A DNA stretch of 18,986 nt from Bacteroidales bacterium. Its GTDB lineage: Bacteria; Bacteroidota; Bacteroidia; Bacteroidales; UBA932. Location: assembly GCA_017551425.1 (NCBI GenBank), contig JAFZLQ010000089.1:1-18986 (forward strand), in the 5' to 3' direction. Under the pieces are notes generated by a model, which saw nothing but the letters and a program-made list of their open reading frames with translations, was not told the origin of the DNA and searched no databases. This document shows, one piece after another, positions 1 to 7,864 of this stretch (position 1 is its first letter; each line of letters starts with the position of its first letter). The position numbers were made by a program, and so were the translations under genes.

Positions 1-1090
1 CGTCGGGGTTGACGCTCTTGTTGGGCTCCTTGCCGAAGAAATCCTTCACGAGCTGCTGCACCTTGGGGATACGGGTCGATCCGCCTACGAGCAGGACCTC
101 GTCGATCTGGGATGCGCTCAGCTTGGCATCCTCGATGGCCTTGCGGCAAGGCTCGATGCTGCGGCGGAAGAGATCGTCGCAAAGTGCCTCGAACTTGGCG
201 CGGGTGAGAGTCTTGACGAGATGCTTGGGCATGCCGTCGACTGCGGTTATATAAGGAAGGTTGATTTCTGCGCTTGCGGCGTTGGAGAGTTCGATCTTCG
301 CCTTTTCCGCAGCTTCCTTCAGCCTCTGGAGTGCCATGGGGTCTTTCTTGAGGTCGAGACCGCCGTTCTCCGATGCGAACTCGCGGGCGAGCCAGTCGAT
401 TACGGCCTGGTCGAAGTCGTCACCGCCGAGGTGGGTGTCACCGTTGGTGGAGCGCACCTCGAAAACGCCGTCTCCGAGCTCGAGGATGGAGATATCGAAA
501 GTGCCGCCGCCGAGGTCATAGACCGCGACCTTCATGTTCTTGTTCTTCTTGTCCAGACCGTAAGCCAGAGCTGCTGCGGTAGGCTCGTTGATGATACGCT
601 TGACATCGAGTCCTGCGATCTTGCCGGCCTCCTTGGTGGCCTGGCGCTGGCTGTCGGAGAAGTATGCGGGCACGGTGATGACAGCCTCGGTGACAGGCTG
701 GCGGAGGTAGTCCTCGGCCGTCTTCTTCATCTTCTGGAGGATGATGGCGGAGATTTCCTGAGGGCTGTAGAGGCGCCCGTTGATATCTACGCGGGGAGTG
801 TTGTTGTCTCCGCGGTTGACTTTATAAGGTACGCGGGCGACCTCGGTGCTAACCTGGTCGTAGGTCTCACCCATGAATCGCTTGATACTGAAGATAGTGT
901 TCTTGGGGTTGGTGATGGCCTGGCGCTTTGCGGGAGAACCCACTTTGCGCTCGCCGCCATCGGTGAAAGCGACTACGGACGGCGTTGTACGCGCGCCTTC
1001 GTCATTGATGATTACGGTAGGCTGGTTGCCTTCCATTACGGCTACGCACGAATTGGTGGTGCCGAGGTCGATTCCGATAATTTTTCCCAT
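1..1090 (-). CDS. dnaK: Molecular chaperone DnaK (Hsp70), N-terminal part, cut by window edge
   Basis: This is the ATP-driven cytoplasmic Hsp70 chaperone that works with DnaJ and GrpE on unfolded proteins. Only about 363 of the usual roughly 640 residues are present; the rest of the nucleotide-binding domain and the substrate-binding domain lie beyond position 1. The reading frame runs open from the ATG at 1090 to the window edge. The three Hsp70 nucleotide-binding signatures are visible: [10 protein letters not shown] at residues 5-14, DLGGGTFDI from about residue 192, and [10 protein letters not shown] near residue 332. The linker motif [11 protein letters not shown] is also intact. The gene points away from the RluA-family gene across a 400-bp gap. 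That gap holds a TGACAA/TTGTCA palindrome that could be its heat-shock control site. No CIRCE element was seen. Identification is certain from the signatures. Confidence 0.98.
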   Translation of the reverse strand, partial: MGKIIGIDLGTTNSCVAVMEGNQPTVIINDEGARTTPSVVAFTDGGERKVGSPAKRQAITNPKNTIFSIKRFMGETYDQVSTEVARVPYKVNRGDNNTPRVDINGRLYSPQEISAIILQKMKKTAEDYLRQPVTEAVITVPAYFSDSQRQATKEAGKIAGLDVKRIINEPTAAALAYGLDKKNKNMKVAVYDLGGGTFDISILELGDGVFEVRSTNGDTHLGGDDFDQAVIDWLAREFASENGGLDLKKDPMALQRLKEAAEKAKIELSNAASAEINLPYITAVDGMPKHLVKTLTRAKFEALCDDLFRRSIEPCRKAIEDAKLSASQIDEVLLVGGSTRIPKVQQLVKDFFGKEPNKSVNPD

Positions 1091-1124
1091 ATTCTGAATT
1101 CTTTTTTGTTTTACACTTTTATTC

Positions 1125-1141
1125 CGGACCACTGCGGTCCG
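1125..1141 (-). promoter_or_regulatory. Small hairpin in the dnaK leader
   Basis: CGGACC (1125-1130) and GGTCCG (1136-1141) form a perfect 6-bp stem with a 5-nt loop. It lies 34 bases upstream of the dnaK ATG, inside the probable 5' untranslated region. It could affect dnaK mRNA stability or translation. It does not cover the start codon and no regulator is known to me. Confidence 0.4.
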
Positions 1142-1154
1142 CGAATTCAATCAT

Positions 1155-1193
1155 CAAATCCTTTGCCACTGCCTTTTTTCTGACAAATTGTCA
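1155..1193 (-). promoter_or_regulatory. Candidate dnaK promoter with overlapping palindromic operator
   Basis: The palindrome TGACAA-A-TTGTCA occupies 1181-1193. Read on the minus strand it contains TTTG (1187-1184), which could be the Bacteroidetes -33 element. A second TTTG (1158-1155), in the context AGGATTTG, lies 25 bases further on and would be a poor -7 box. A dyad overlapping the -33 region of a heat-shock gene suits a repressor or activator site. The TA half of the -7 consensus is missing, so the promoter assignment is tentative; the palindrome itself is read directly. Confidence 0.4.
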
Positions 1194-1212
1194 TTATTCC
1201 GACGCCCTCTGC

Positions 1213-1393
1213 AGGCAGAGAGGGGTCTGGCGTTACTGCTGTCACTACGACGATTGCCGCTGGAGATTGGACACAACCGGCGCCTTTTGGAGGCAGAGAG
1301 GGGTCTGGCGTTGCTGCTGTCACAACGACGATTGCCGCTGGGGATTGGATACAACCGGCGCCTTTTGGAGGCAGAGAGGGGTCTGGCGTTACT
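1213..1393. repeat. 78-bp tandem repeat, about 2.3 copies
   Basis: Two full units (1213-1290 and 1291-1368) differ at four positions only. A third, partial copy (1369-1393) matches for about 25 bases before diverging. Each unit starts AGGCAGAGAGGGGTCTGGCG and ends CCGGCGCCTTTTGG. Units are directly abutted, with no unique spacers, which excludes a CRISPR array. A truncated inverted version, ACGCCCTCTGC, precedes the array (1202-1212), and a perfect inverted copy of the first 12 bases of the third unit follows it at 1435-1446. The rest of the 1091-1491 gap holds no supportable gene. Period 78 keeps a reading frame open, but three of the four inter-unit differences would change the amino acid, so coding is unlikely. 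Confidence 0.9.
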
Positions 1394-1446
1394 CAGCCGC
1401 AGCGGCGAAGCCGCGAGAATGGACGTAGCCAGTGCCCCTCTCTGCC
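1370..1446. repeat. 77-nt imperfect hairpin ending the 78-bp repeat array
   Basis: GGCAGAGAGGGG (1370-1381) pairs perfectly with CCCCTCTCTGCC (1435-1446). After a small bulge CTGGC (1383-1387) pairs with GCCAG (1428-1432), then TAC (1390-1392) with GTA (1425-1427). An inner hairpin GCGGC-GAA-GCCGC lies at 1402-1414. The structure ends 30 bases before the -7 box of the next gene. It may be a folded terminal unit of the repeat element, a small structured RNA, or a terminator-like barrier; there is no T-tract. Confidence 0.6.
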
Positions 1447-1476
1447 GGATCTAGCGCCGGGATATCGAAAAAATGC

Positions 1477-1485
1477 TAACTTTGC
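1477..1485 (+). promoter_or_regulatory. Bacteroidetes-type -7 box of the RluA-family gene
   Basis: TAACTTTGC fits the TAnnTTTG(C) consensus exactly. The TTTG ends at 1484, seven bases before the ATG at 1492, so transcription should start within a few bases of the start codon. No clear -33 TTTG was seen at the usual distance. Confidence 0.6.
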
Positions 1486-1491
1486 AGCGAT

Positions 1492-2187
1492 ATGTACTAC
1501 CGGCAACTGACAGAAGAGGAGCGCAGCGACCTGGCATCCCGCATACTCTACGAAGACAACCACCTGATGGTGGTAAACAAAAAGAGCGGCGAAATAACGC
1601 AGGGCGACAAAACCGGCGACGAATGCATCGCAGATGCCTACAAGGCGTTCATAGCAGGACGCGACAACAAACCCGGACAGGTTTTCCTCGGAATCCCCCA
1701 CCGCCTCGACCGCCCCGTGAGCGGCGCCTGCATACTCGCAAAGACCAGCAAAGCCCTGGGGCGCCTGGGTGTTATGCTCAGGGAATCCGGCGTACACAAA
1801 ACCTACTGGGCGCTGTGCTGCGCCAAGCCGGAACCAGCCGAGGGGCACCTGGAAGACTGGCTCATCAAGAACGAACCCAAGAACAAATCATATGTGACCA
1901 CCGAACGCCCGGGGGCCAAACTTGCCAGGCTCAACTACCGCTGGCTCCGCAGCACTGAGCGCTATCAATTGGTTGAGGTAGAACTCCTTACGGGACGCCA
2001 CCACCAGATCCGCTGCCAGCTTGGCAACATCGGCTGTCCCATCAAAGGAGACCTGAAATACGGCGCCCCCCGCTCCAACCCGGACGGCAGCATATGCCTC
2101 CACGCCCACGAAATCCGCTTCGAGCACCCCGTAAAGCACACGGAGGTGCACATAATCGCCCCTCCGCCCGCCTCCTGGCCAGTATAA
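1492..2187 (+). CDS. RluA-family RNA pseudouridine synthase
   Basis: The protein should isomerise a uridine in rRNA or tRNA to pseudouridine. At 231 residues it is a compact, catalytic-domain-only member with no N-terminal S4 RNA-binding domain. The family signature HRLDRPVSG sits at residues 70-78, with D73 as the catalytic aspartate. The conserved TGRHHQIRCQL (residues 167-177) and GDLKYGA (186-192) are intact. The ATG at 1492 is the first possible start and lies only seven bases after a -7 box, so the mRNA is probably nearly leaderless and no Shine-Dalgarno sequence exists. It stands alone, divergent from dnaK and convergent with the AraC-type gene. Which RNA position it modifies cannot be told from sequence, so no rlu letter is given. 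Confidence 0.93.
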   Translation: MYYRQLTEEERSDLASRILYEDNHLMVVNKKSGEITQGDKTGDECIADAYKAFIAGRDNKPGQVFLGIPHRLDRPVSGACILAKTSKALGRLGVMLRESGVHKTYWALCCAKPEPAEGHLEDWLIKNEPKNKSYVTTERPGAKLARLNYRWLRSTERYQLVEVELLTGRHHQIRCQLGNIGCPIKGDLKYGAPRSNPDGSICLHAHEIRFEHPVKHTEVHIIAPPPASWPV

Positions 2188-2200
2188 ACAATAATACTAC

Positions 2201-2217
2201 CCCGGCAAAGAACCGGG
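2201..2217. terminator. Weak hairpin between convergent genes
   Basis: CCCGG (2201-2205) and CCGGG (2213-2217) form a 5-bp stem with a 7-nt loop in the 47-bp gap between the convergent RluA-family and AraC-type genes. It could serve both strands, but neither side has a proper T-tract, so intrinsic termination is doubtful. Confidence 0.25.
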
Positions 2218-2234
2218 ACGGCAGGAGCAAAAGC

Positions 2235-3194
2235 CTACTGAATCTTCTTGAGCGACTGCGCGAATTCCGTGGGGGTCATCCTCTCATTGAGCTTGAAGGC
2301 CATGTTGAAGGTGACCACGGTGTGGAAGCCGCTCATCCGCGCCACCTCGTTCATCCTCAGCCCCGGATCCTTGCGGATAAGGTCCGCCGCATACCTCACC
2401 CTGTAGAAATTCACCAGCTGGTTGAAATTGCGTCCCGAATGGAAATTCACCGCACGCGAAAGGTACATGCGGTTGGTGCGCGTAATGCGCGCAAGGTCTT
2501 CTATGCCGAACGTATCCTGCAGCCAGGGCTTGCGGGTCTCCATGATACGCACGACGTCGTTGAACAGGCTTGCCGAACGGCTGTCGGAATCGACATACTG
2601 GATGGGCTGCCTGAACGCAGAGCCCCTCTGCGTCTTGCGTATGAGCGTTTCCTTGGCTGGCCCCAGGAACAGGGTCGTGCGCCTGTAAACGCGGTAATAC
2701 TGAGCGGCATACAGAGCTGCAAGCGCTCCTGCCCATGCCCAGCAGGGCCATGTGAGGGATGACATAAGGGGGATCATCGCCCCTGCCCACACGCAGATGA
2801 GCAGATGCAGGAGATACATGTAGTCCTCGACCCCCTGCCACACGGCGGCCACGTGGAAAAGCGGCGGCACCTGGGAATACCTTACCAAGCTTTTGCGCAC
2901 GGCGAAGCACAGAAGCACCGCGGCGCCGCAGGAAACATGCACCCCCGGGGAGACCCCCGCGAACTTGAGCGCCAGACTCATAACAAAAGACGCCGCCGCA
3001 AAACGGAGCGAAGGAGCTGCCGATTCATGGGACGTGGGATACAGCATCAGAATCTGTACGCCCCACCAGAGATCGACACAAAGGTCCACGGCGCGGAGCC
3101 CGCCCGCAGACAGAACGTCAAAGAGCGATGTCGCCGGCAGTATGGCCAGGGACATCACCCTTAAAAGCAAATGATGTGATATGTTTTGTTTCAT
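2235..3194 (-). CDS. Membrane-anchored AraC-family transcriptional regulator
   Basis: This 319-residue protein joins a hydrophobic N-terminal half to a C-terminal AraC/XylS DNA-binding domain. Hydrophobic stretches at about residues 10-24, 36-51, 66-80, 87-99, 127-147 and 149-165 suggest five or six membrane helices. The double helix-turn-helix spans about residues 215-317, including the first HTH around IEDLARITRTNRMYLSRAV and the second around MNEVARMSGFHTVVTFNMAFK, and ends in the usual MTPTEF. The design suggests a sensor that detects a signal in or across the inner membrane and regulates DNA directly, without a kinase. It has its own promoter, and a hairpin lies just before its start codon. 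The neighbouring same-strand genes end 80 bases upstream, so it is probably a separate unit. The ligand and targets are unknown. Confidence 0.85.
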   Translation of the reverse strand: MKQNISHHLLLRVMSLAILPATSLFDVLSAGGLRAVDLCVDLWWGVQILMLYPTSHESAAPSLRFAAASFVMSLALKFAGVSPGVHVSCGAAVLLCFAVRKSLVRYSQVPPLFHVAAVWQGVEDYMYLLHLLICVWAGAMIPLMSSLTWPCWAWAGALAALYAAQYYRVYRRTTLFLGPAKETLIRKTQRGSAFRQPIQYVDSDSRSASLFNDVVRIMETRKPWLQDTFGIEDLARITRTNRMYLSRAVNFHSGRNFNQLVNFYRVRYAADLIRKDPGLRMNEVARMSGFHTVVTFNMAFKLNERMTPTEFAQSLKKIQ

Positions 3195-3197
3195 AGT

Positions 3198-3222
3198 GGA
3201 GCCAAAAATAAAACATGGCTCC
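3198..3222 (-). promoter_or_regulatory. Promoter box inside a hairpin immediately before the AraC-type start
   Basis: GGAGCC (3198-3203) and GGCTCC (3217-3222) form a 6-bp inverted repeat with a 13-base spacer, ending three bases from the ATG at 3194. The spacer holds TATTTTTG on the minus strand (3210-3203), an exact TAnnTTTG box. Its G is eight bases from the start codon. The dyad therefore brackets the -7 box and could be an autoregulatory operator. If transcription starts further upstream, it would instead form an RNA hairpin beside the start codon. In the same 80-bp gap the minus strand also has ATAAAATTTG near 3265, a poorer box. Confidence 0.45.
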
Positions 3223-3274
3223 GACTATCCGGGGGTCCCGACGGGGGATTTTTAAGGGGTTAACAAATTTTATA

Positions 3275-4216
3275 TCAATTCTTTTTGACTTTCAGCTTCT
3301 CTTTGATCTGGTCGAAGCCCTTGCCATAGACTCCAGTGACGGAAGTGACGGAAAGGAAGGCGTCGGGATCGACGGACTTGATCATCCTGAGCAGCATGCT
3401 CACGTCCGTACGGCGGGTAATGACCATAAGGACCTCGGTGCTCTGCTTGGTGTACCAGCCCTTGCCGTCGAGCACGGTAACGCCGCGGTGGAGATCGGTG
3501 GTAATCATGTCCGCAATCATTTCGTACTTCTTGGAAAGGATGAACAGCTGCACCGACTGGCGGCTGCCGGAGAGATAGAGGTCGAGAACCGTACTGTTGA
3601 TTACCACAAGGATGAAACCGTACACCACCGTGGTAATCTTCTCAGGCCACGGAAGCAGTTCCCCCTCTGCGGTGAACGAAGGGACGAGCAGGGACGACAG
3701 GATTATGACCACGTCCATCCAGAGAATCATCCTTCCCGGTGAGACGTTGCGGTATTTGTTGACGACGAGGGCGACTATGTCCGTACCGCCCGTACTGCCG
3801 CCCTGGGACATCGTCATGCCTATGCCGACGCCGGCGAGGATGGCACCCATGATGGTACTCATCAGCTTACCGTTCTCCACAGCCAGGATCTGGGTGATTT
3901 CCTGGGGAACGACGCCCTGAAGCACGTTGAGCCCCACGGAAGCGACTATAACGGCATACACCGTCTTGCCGCCGAAGGCCTTGCCCAGCGTCAGCATCCC
4001 TATAACCAGCAGGATGGCATTGACGCCGAAGTACACGGTACCTATCTTGATGAAGCCCTTGGTGGCATACTGCACTATGGAAGCCATACCGGAAACACCG
4101 CCGCCGACCAGGTTGTTGGGAATGAGGAAAAGCACCCATGCCATCACGTACATCAGGATGCCGAGCGTGATGATGGAATACTCCTTGAGGAAAACGAAAA
4201 CTGACTTCTTATTCAT
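3275..4216 (-). CDS. YitT family membrane protein (second of the pair)
   Basis: This is a 313-residue inner-membrane protein with the YitT architecture. A multi-helix N-terminal domain (DUF161 repeats, about residues 10-215) contains GGSTGGTD at 139-146. A cytoplasmic C-terminal DUF2179 domain (about 220-308) carries RGVTVLDGKGWYTKQ. The family has no settled function; membrane transport has been suggested. The start ATG overlaps the last codons of the upstream YitT gene by eight bases, so the two are translationally coupled. It is the last gene of the operon that begins at 9733. Signature motifs are at the same residue numbers as in its neighbour, which points to an old tandem duplication, though the sequences have diverged well. 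Confidence 0.9.
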   Translation of the reverse strand: MNKKSVFVFLKEYSIITLGILMYVMAWVLFLIPNNLVGGGVSGMASIVQYATKGFIKIGTVYFGVNAILLVIGMLTLGKAFGGKTVYAVIVASVGLNVLQGVVPQEITQILAVENGKLMSTIMGAILAGVGIGMTMSQGGSTGGTDIVALVVNKYRNVSPGRMILWMDVVIILSSLLVPSFTAEGELLPWPEKITTVVYGFILVVINSTVLDLYLSGSRQSVQLFILSKKYEMIADMITTDLHRGVTVLDGKGWYTKQSTEVLMVITRRTDVSMLLRMIKSVDPDAFLSVTSVTGVYGKGFDQIKEKLKVKKN

Positions 4217-5132
4217 CTTTCTTATGCTTTTTTCTTATGTGGATGCCGGCCTTGATTTCCTCAAAGCCCTCGCCGTAAACGTTATGGGTAGGAGAAACCG
4301 ACATGAAAGCCTTGGGGTCAACGTCCTTGATGGCCCTGGACAGCACAGGGAACTCCTTCTGGTTGATAAGGATGAGGAGCACGTTCTTCTCCTGCTTGGT
4401 GTACCAGCCCTGTGCGTGCAGCACCGTCACTCCCCTCTCTAGGTCGTTGGCGATGTAATCCGCTATCTCCCTGTACTTGTTGGAGAAGACCAGCAGCTGG
4501 TAGGACGATTTCTTACCGCCCACCACGAAATCGATTATCATCATGAAGGTCACGATTTCCACGAGTCCGTAGCATGCGTCGGCGAACACCTTGCCGGGCA
4601 GGAAAAGCAGCAGGGACACCACCACGAAATCCAGGACGAAGAATGCCGCGCTGAGCGACACCGGCCAGAACTTGTTTATCATGATGGCGATTATGTCCGT
4701 ACCGCCCGTGCTGCCGCCGAAACGGATTACGAGACCTATTCCTACGGCTTCCAGAACGCCCGCGATTATGGGGATGAGCAGGGTCTCACGCACGAAGAAA
4801 AACTCGCCGGGGATGCAGTGGAGCGCCGTCATCGACGAAACTATCTCCATCGCGAGAGACGACATGCCGATACAGTACAGGGTCTTGAACCCGAAGCCGA
4901 TTCCCATAGCCAGAACAGCAATCAAGATGAGCAGCACGTTGATGGCTATGTATGAATACTGGGCCTGGATAAGGCCGCCGGTGGCATACTGGATGATGGT
5001 ACAGAGACCCATCATGCCGCCTGCGGACATGCCGTTGGGTATCATGAAGCATTCCCAGGAAACAGCGAACACGAAGCATGCGAATGTGAGGGCCAGATAC
5101 TCCCACACTGTCTTCAGCACCTTGTTTTTCAT
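4209..5132 (-). CDS. YitT family membrane protein (first of the pair)
   Basis: This 307-residue paralogue of the next gene has five or six hydrophobic helices in residues 8-200, GGSTGGTD at 139-146, and a DUF2179 domain from about residue 210 with [15 protein letters not shown] at 233-247. The start was placed at the ATG at 5132 (MKNKVLK...), whose ATGA overlaps the leuS stop. The same frame stays open much further upstream through leuS, but that extension is Arg-rich and low in hydrophobicity, a frame shadow. Overlaps on both sides show it is co-transcribed with leuS and the second YitT gene. The substrate is unknown. Confidence 0.9.
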   Translation of the reverse strand: MKNKVLKTVWEYLALTFACFVFAVSWECFMIPNGMSAGGMMGLCTIIQYATGGLIQAQYSYIAINVLLILIAVLAMGIGFGFKTLYCIGMSSLAMEIVSSMTALHCIPGEFFFVRETLLIPIIAGVLEAVGIGLVIRFGGSTGGTDIIAIMINKFWPVSLSAAFFVLDFVVVSLLLFLPGKVFADACYGLVEIVTFMMIIDFVVGGKKSSYQLLVFSNKYREIADYIANDLERGVTVLHAQGWYTKQEKNVLLILINQKEFPVLSRAIKDVDPKAFMSVSPTHNVYGEGFEEIKAGIHIRKKHKKDE

Positions 5133-7858
5133 TTTACGACTATATTGACTATCCTTCCGGGTACTACTATTACCTTGACGATCTGCTGCTCTCCCACGTA
5201 TTTGGGCGTGAGTTCCGCGGAACGCACCGCGGCCTCCACTTCCGCAGGCGAAGCGCTGCGCGGCATATCCACTGTGAAACGCATCTTGCCGTTGAACTGC
5301 ACCGGATATGTGACGCTGTCTTCGGCAGCATACGCCGGAATGAACTCGGGGAAGCTTGCGTCCGCTACGGAGCCGTCGTGCCCGAGCCGTTCCCAAAGCT
5401 CTTCCGCCATGTGGGGGGCGAAGGGGCTGAGCAGCACCACGAGAGGCTCCAGGATGGCGCGCTTGCTGCATCCGAGGGCGGTAAGGTCGCTTACAGCTAT
5501 CATGAAGGCGCTCACGGTCGTGTTGTAGGAGAAATGCTCTATGTCTTCCTGTTCCTTGCCGATCAGCTTGTGAAGGGCCTTGAGCTCGTCGCGGGTGGGT
5601 TCTTCGTCGGTCACCAGCCACTGGTCTCTGTTCCAGAACAGGCGCCAGAACTTCTTGAAGAAGCGGTTCACGCCGTCTATGCCCTTGGTATCCCATGGCT
5701 TGCTCTGCTCCACCGGCCCGAGGAACATCTCGTAAAGGCGGAGGGTATCGGCGCCGTAAGTGTCGCAGATGAGATCCGGATTGACGACGTTGTACATCGA
5801 CTTGCTCATCTTCTCCACCGCCCATCCGCAGCGGTACTCGCCGTCTTCGAGCACGAATTCGGCGTCTGCGAACTCGGGACGCCATGCGCGGAAAGCATCC
5901 AGGTCGAGCCTGTCGGCATTGACTATATTCACGTCAACGTGTATCTCGGTGGTCTCGTACCGGTCCTTGAGGCCGACGGAGACGAAGCTGTTGGTCCCAA
6001 CGATGCGGTAAACGAAGTTGGAACGGCCCTGGATCATGCCCTGGTTGACCAGCTTGCGGAAAGGCTCGTCTTCGCAGACGTATCCGAGGTCGAAGAGGAA
6101 CTTGTTCCAGAAGCGGGAATAGATGAGGTGGCCCGTAGCATGCTCGGTACCGCCCACGTACAGATCGACCGAACGCCAGTAATCGTTTGCCTCGCGGCTT
6201 ACGAGGGCCTCGCTGTTGCGGGGATCCATATATCTCAGATAGTATGCGCTGGAGCCTGCGAAACCGGGCATGGTGGAAGTCTCGAGGGGATACCCGTGCC
6301 ATGTCCAATTCTCCGCGCGGGCGAGAGGCGGCTCGCCGGTAGGCTTGTAGGAGCTGATCTCCGGCAGGCGCAGCGGCAGCTCGCTCTCCGGAAGCGGGTG
6401 CGGGATGCCGTCTTTGTAATATATGGGGAAAGGCTCGCCCCAGTAGCGCTGGCGGGAGAAGATGGCGTCGCGCAGGCGCCAGTTGGTCTTGCGCCTGCCC
6501 AGGCCCTTCTCCTCCACATAATCCTTTGCGGCCTCGATGGCCTGCTTCACGTCCATGCCGTTCAGGAAGCCGGAGTTGCACATCTTACCTTCCTTGGCGT
6601 CGAAAGACTCCTCGCTCACGTCGCAGCCCTCGATGATGGGGACGATGGGGAGGCCGAACTTCTTTGCGAACGCATAGTCACGGCTGTCGTGGGCCGGCAC
6701 CGCCATGATGGCGCCCGTACCGTACCCGGCCAGGACATATTCGGAGATCCAGATGGGAATCTTTTCACCGGTAAGGGGATTTATGCCGTAAGCTCCTGAG
6801 AATACGCCCGTTACGGATTTGGTCTCGGCTATTCTCTCACGCTCGGTCTTCTTTGCGACCTCCTTGAGGTAGGCGGCAACGGCCTCCTTGCGGTCGGCGG
6901 AAGTCAGCTCGTCCACCAGTTCGCTTTCGGGAGCGAGCACCATGAAGGTAACCCCGAAAATGGTATCCACGCGGGTGGTGAAGATGGTTATCGCTTTCTC
7001 GCGTCCGTCGCAAACGGTATTGAAAACCACCTCGGTACCGTCGGAACGGCCTATCCAGTTGCGCTGCATCTCCTTAAGGGAATCGCTCCAGTCGAGCGAC
7101 TCCAGGGAATCCAGCAGGCGCGCGGCATAAGCCGATACGCGCAGCTGCCACTGGGTCATCTTCTTCTGCTCGACGGGGAATCCGCCGCGTACGCTCAGGC
7201 CGTCCTTCACCTCGTCGTTGGCCAGCACCGTGCCAAGGCCCTCGCACCAGTTAACGGAGGTTTCTCCCTGATATGCAATACGATAGCGCATCAGTATGTC
7301 GGACTTTTCTTTTTCTGACGCCGCGGCCCAGAGCTCCGGGGTGACGTCTTCATATCCGGTGGTCTCGAAGCGCTTGACAAGCTCCTCGATGGGACGGGCC
7401 TTGTCTGCCTGAGGATCGTACCAGCTGCCGAACATCTTGAGGAAAGCCCACTGAGTCCACTTGTAATACTCGGGATCGCAGGTGCGGATCTCGCGGTCCC
7501 AGTCGTAGCAGAAACCTATCCTGTCCAGCTGGGAGCGGTAGCGGGCTATGTTGTCGGTAGTGGTTTTCTCCGGGTGCTGGCCCGTCTGGATGGCGTACTG
7601 CTCGGCGGGAAGGCCGAAGGCGTCGTAGCCCATGGGATGCAGCACGTTGAAGCCCTTGAGGCGCTTGTACCGGGAATAAATGTCACTTGCGATGTAGCCG
7701 AGGGGATGTCCTACGTGAAGTCCCGCCCCGGAAGGGTAAGGGAACATGTCGAGGACGTAATACTTGGGCCTGGAGGGGTCCTGAACAGCCTTGTAGGTCT
7801 TATTCTCCGCCCATCGGGCCTGCCACTTGCTTTCGATTGACTTGAAATCGTAATCCAT
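5129..7858 (-). CDS. leuS: Leucyl-tRNA synthetase
   Basis: This cytoplasmic class Ia synthetase charges tRNA-Leu with leucine. It is 909 residues, slightly longer than the E. coli enzyme. The ATP-binding HIGH-type motif is HVGH at residues 48-51, after PYPSGAGL. The KMSKS loop is at 683-687. Between them lie the CP1 editing domain (roughly residues 220-420) and, just before KMSKS, an insertion including [20 protein letters not shown] and ending YRCGWAVE, which I associate with Bacteroidetes LeuRS. The C-terminal anticodon-binding and tRNA-contact domains follow. The start ATG is six bases after the stop of the M28-like/TonB-C gene, so leuS lies mid-operon, an unusual place with two envelope genes in front and two membrane proteins behind. 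Its expression probably depends on the promoter at 9740-9747 unless an internal one exists. Confidence 0.98.
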   Translation of the reverse strand: MDYDFKSIESKWQARWAENKTYKAVQDPSRPKYYVLDMFPYPSGAGLHVGHPLGYIASDIYSRYKRLKGFNVLHPMGYDAFGLPAEQYAIQTGQHPEKTTTDNIARYRSQLDRIGFCYDWDREIRTCDPEYYKWTQWAFLKMFGSWYDPQADKARPIEELVKRFETTGYEDVTPELWAAASEKEKSDILMRYRIAYQGETSVNWCEGLGTVLANDEVKDGLSVRGGFPVEQKKMTQWQLRVSAYAARLLDSLESLDWSDSLKEMQRNWIGRSDGTEVVFNTVCDGREKAITIFTTRVDTIFGVTFMVLAPESELVDELTSADRKEAVAAYLKEVAKKTERERIAETKSVTGVFSGAYGINPLTGEKIPIWISEYVLAGYGTGAIMAVPAHDSRDYAFAKKFGLPIVPIIEGCDVSEESFDAKEGKMCNSGFLNGMDVKQAIEAAKDYVEEKGLGRRKTNWRLRDAIFSRQRYWGEPFPIYYKDGIPHPLPESELPLRLPEISSYKPTGEPPLARAENWTWHGYPLETSTMPGFAGSSAYYLRYMDPRNSEALVSREANDYWRSVDLYVGGTEHATGHLIYSRFWNKFLFDLGYVCEDEPFRKLVNQGMIQGRSNFVYRIVGTNSFVSVGLKDRYETTEIHVDVNIVNADRLDLDAFRAWRPEFADAEFVLEDGEYRCGWAVEKMSKSMYNVVNPDLICDTYGADTLRLYEMFLGPVEQSKPWDTKGIDGVNRFFKKFWRLFWNRDQWLVTDEEPTRDELKALHKLIGKEQEDIEHFSYNTTVSAFMIAVSDLTALGCSKRAILEPLVVLLSPFAPHMAEELWERLGHDGSVADASFPEFIPAYAAEDSVTYPVQFNGKMRFTVDMPRSASPAEVEAAVRSAELTPKYVGEQQIVKVIVVPGRIVNIVVK

Positions 7859-7864
7859 ATATCT

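Noticed and set aside
1213..1393. CRISPR array
   Set aside because: Units are contiguous with no unique spacers, and no cas genes are near. The same reasoning excludes the array at 18815-18986.
1188..1454. 88-residue repetitive reading frame across the 78-bp repeats
   Set aside because: The frame stays open only because 78 is a multiple of three. Three of four differences between units change the amino acid, no promoter or start context is evident, and the opposite strand is equally open in part.
5133..5885. Long N-terminal extension of the first YitT protein
   Set aside because: The upstream part lies inside leuS in another frame and is Arg-rich and unlike any membrane protein. The ATG at 5132, overlapping the leuS stop, gives a protein of normal family length.
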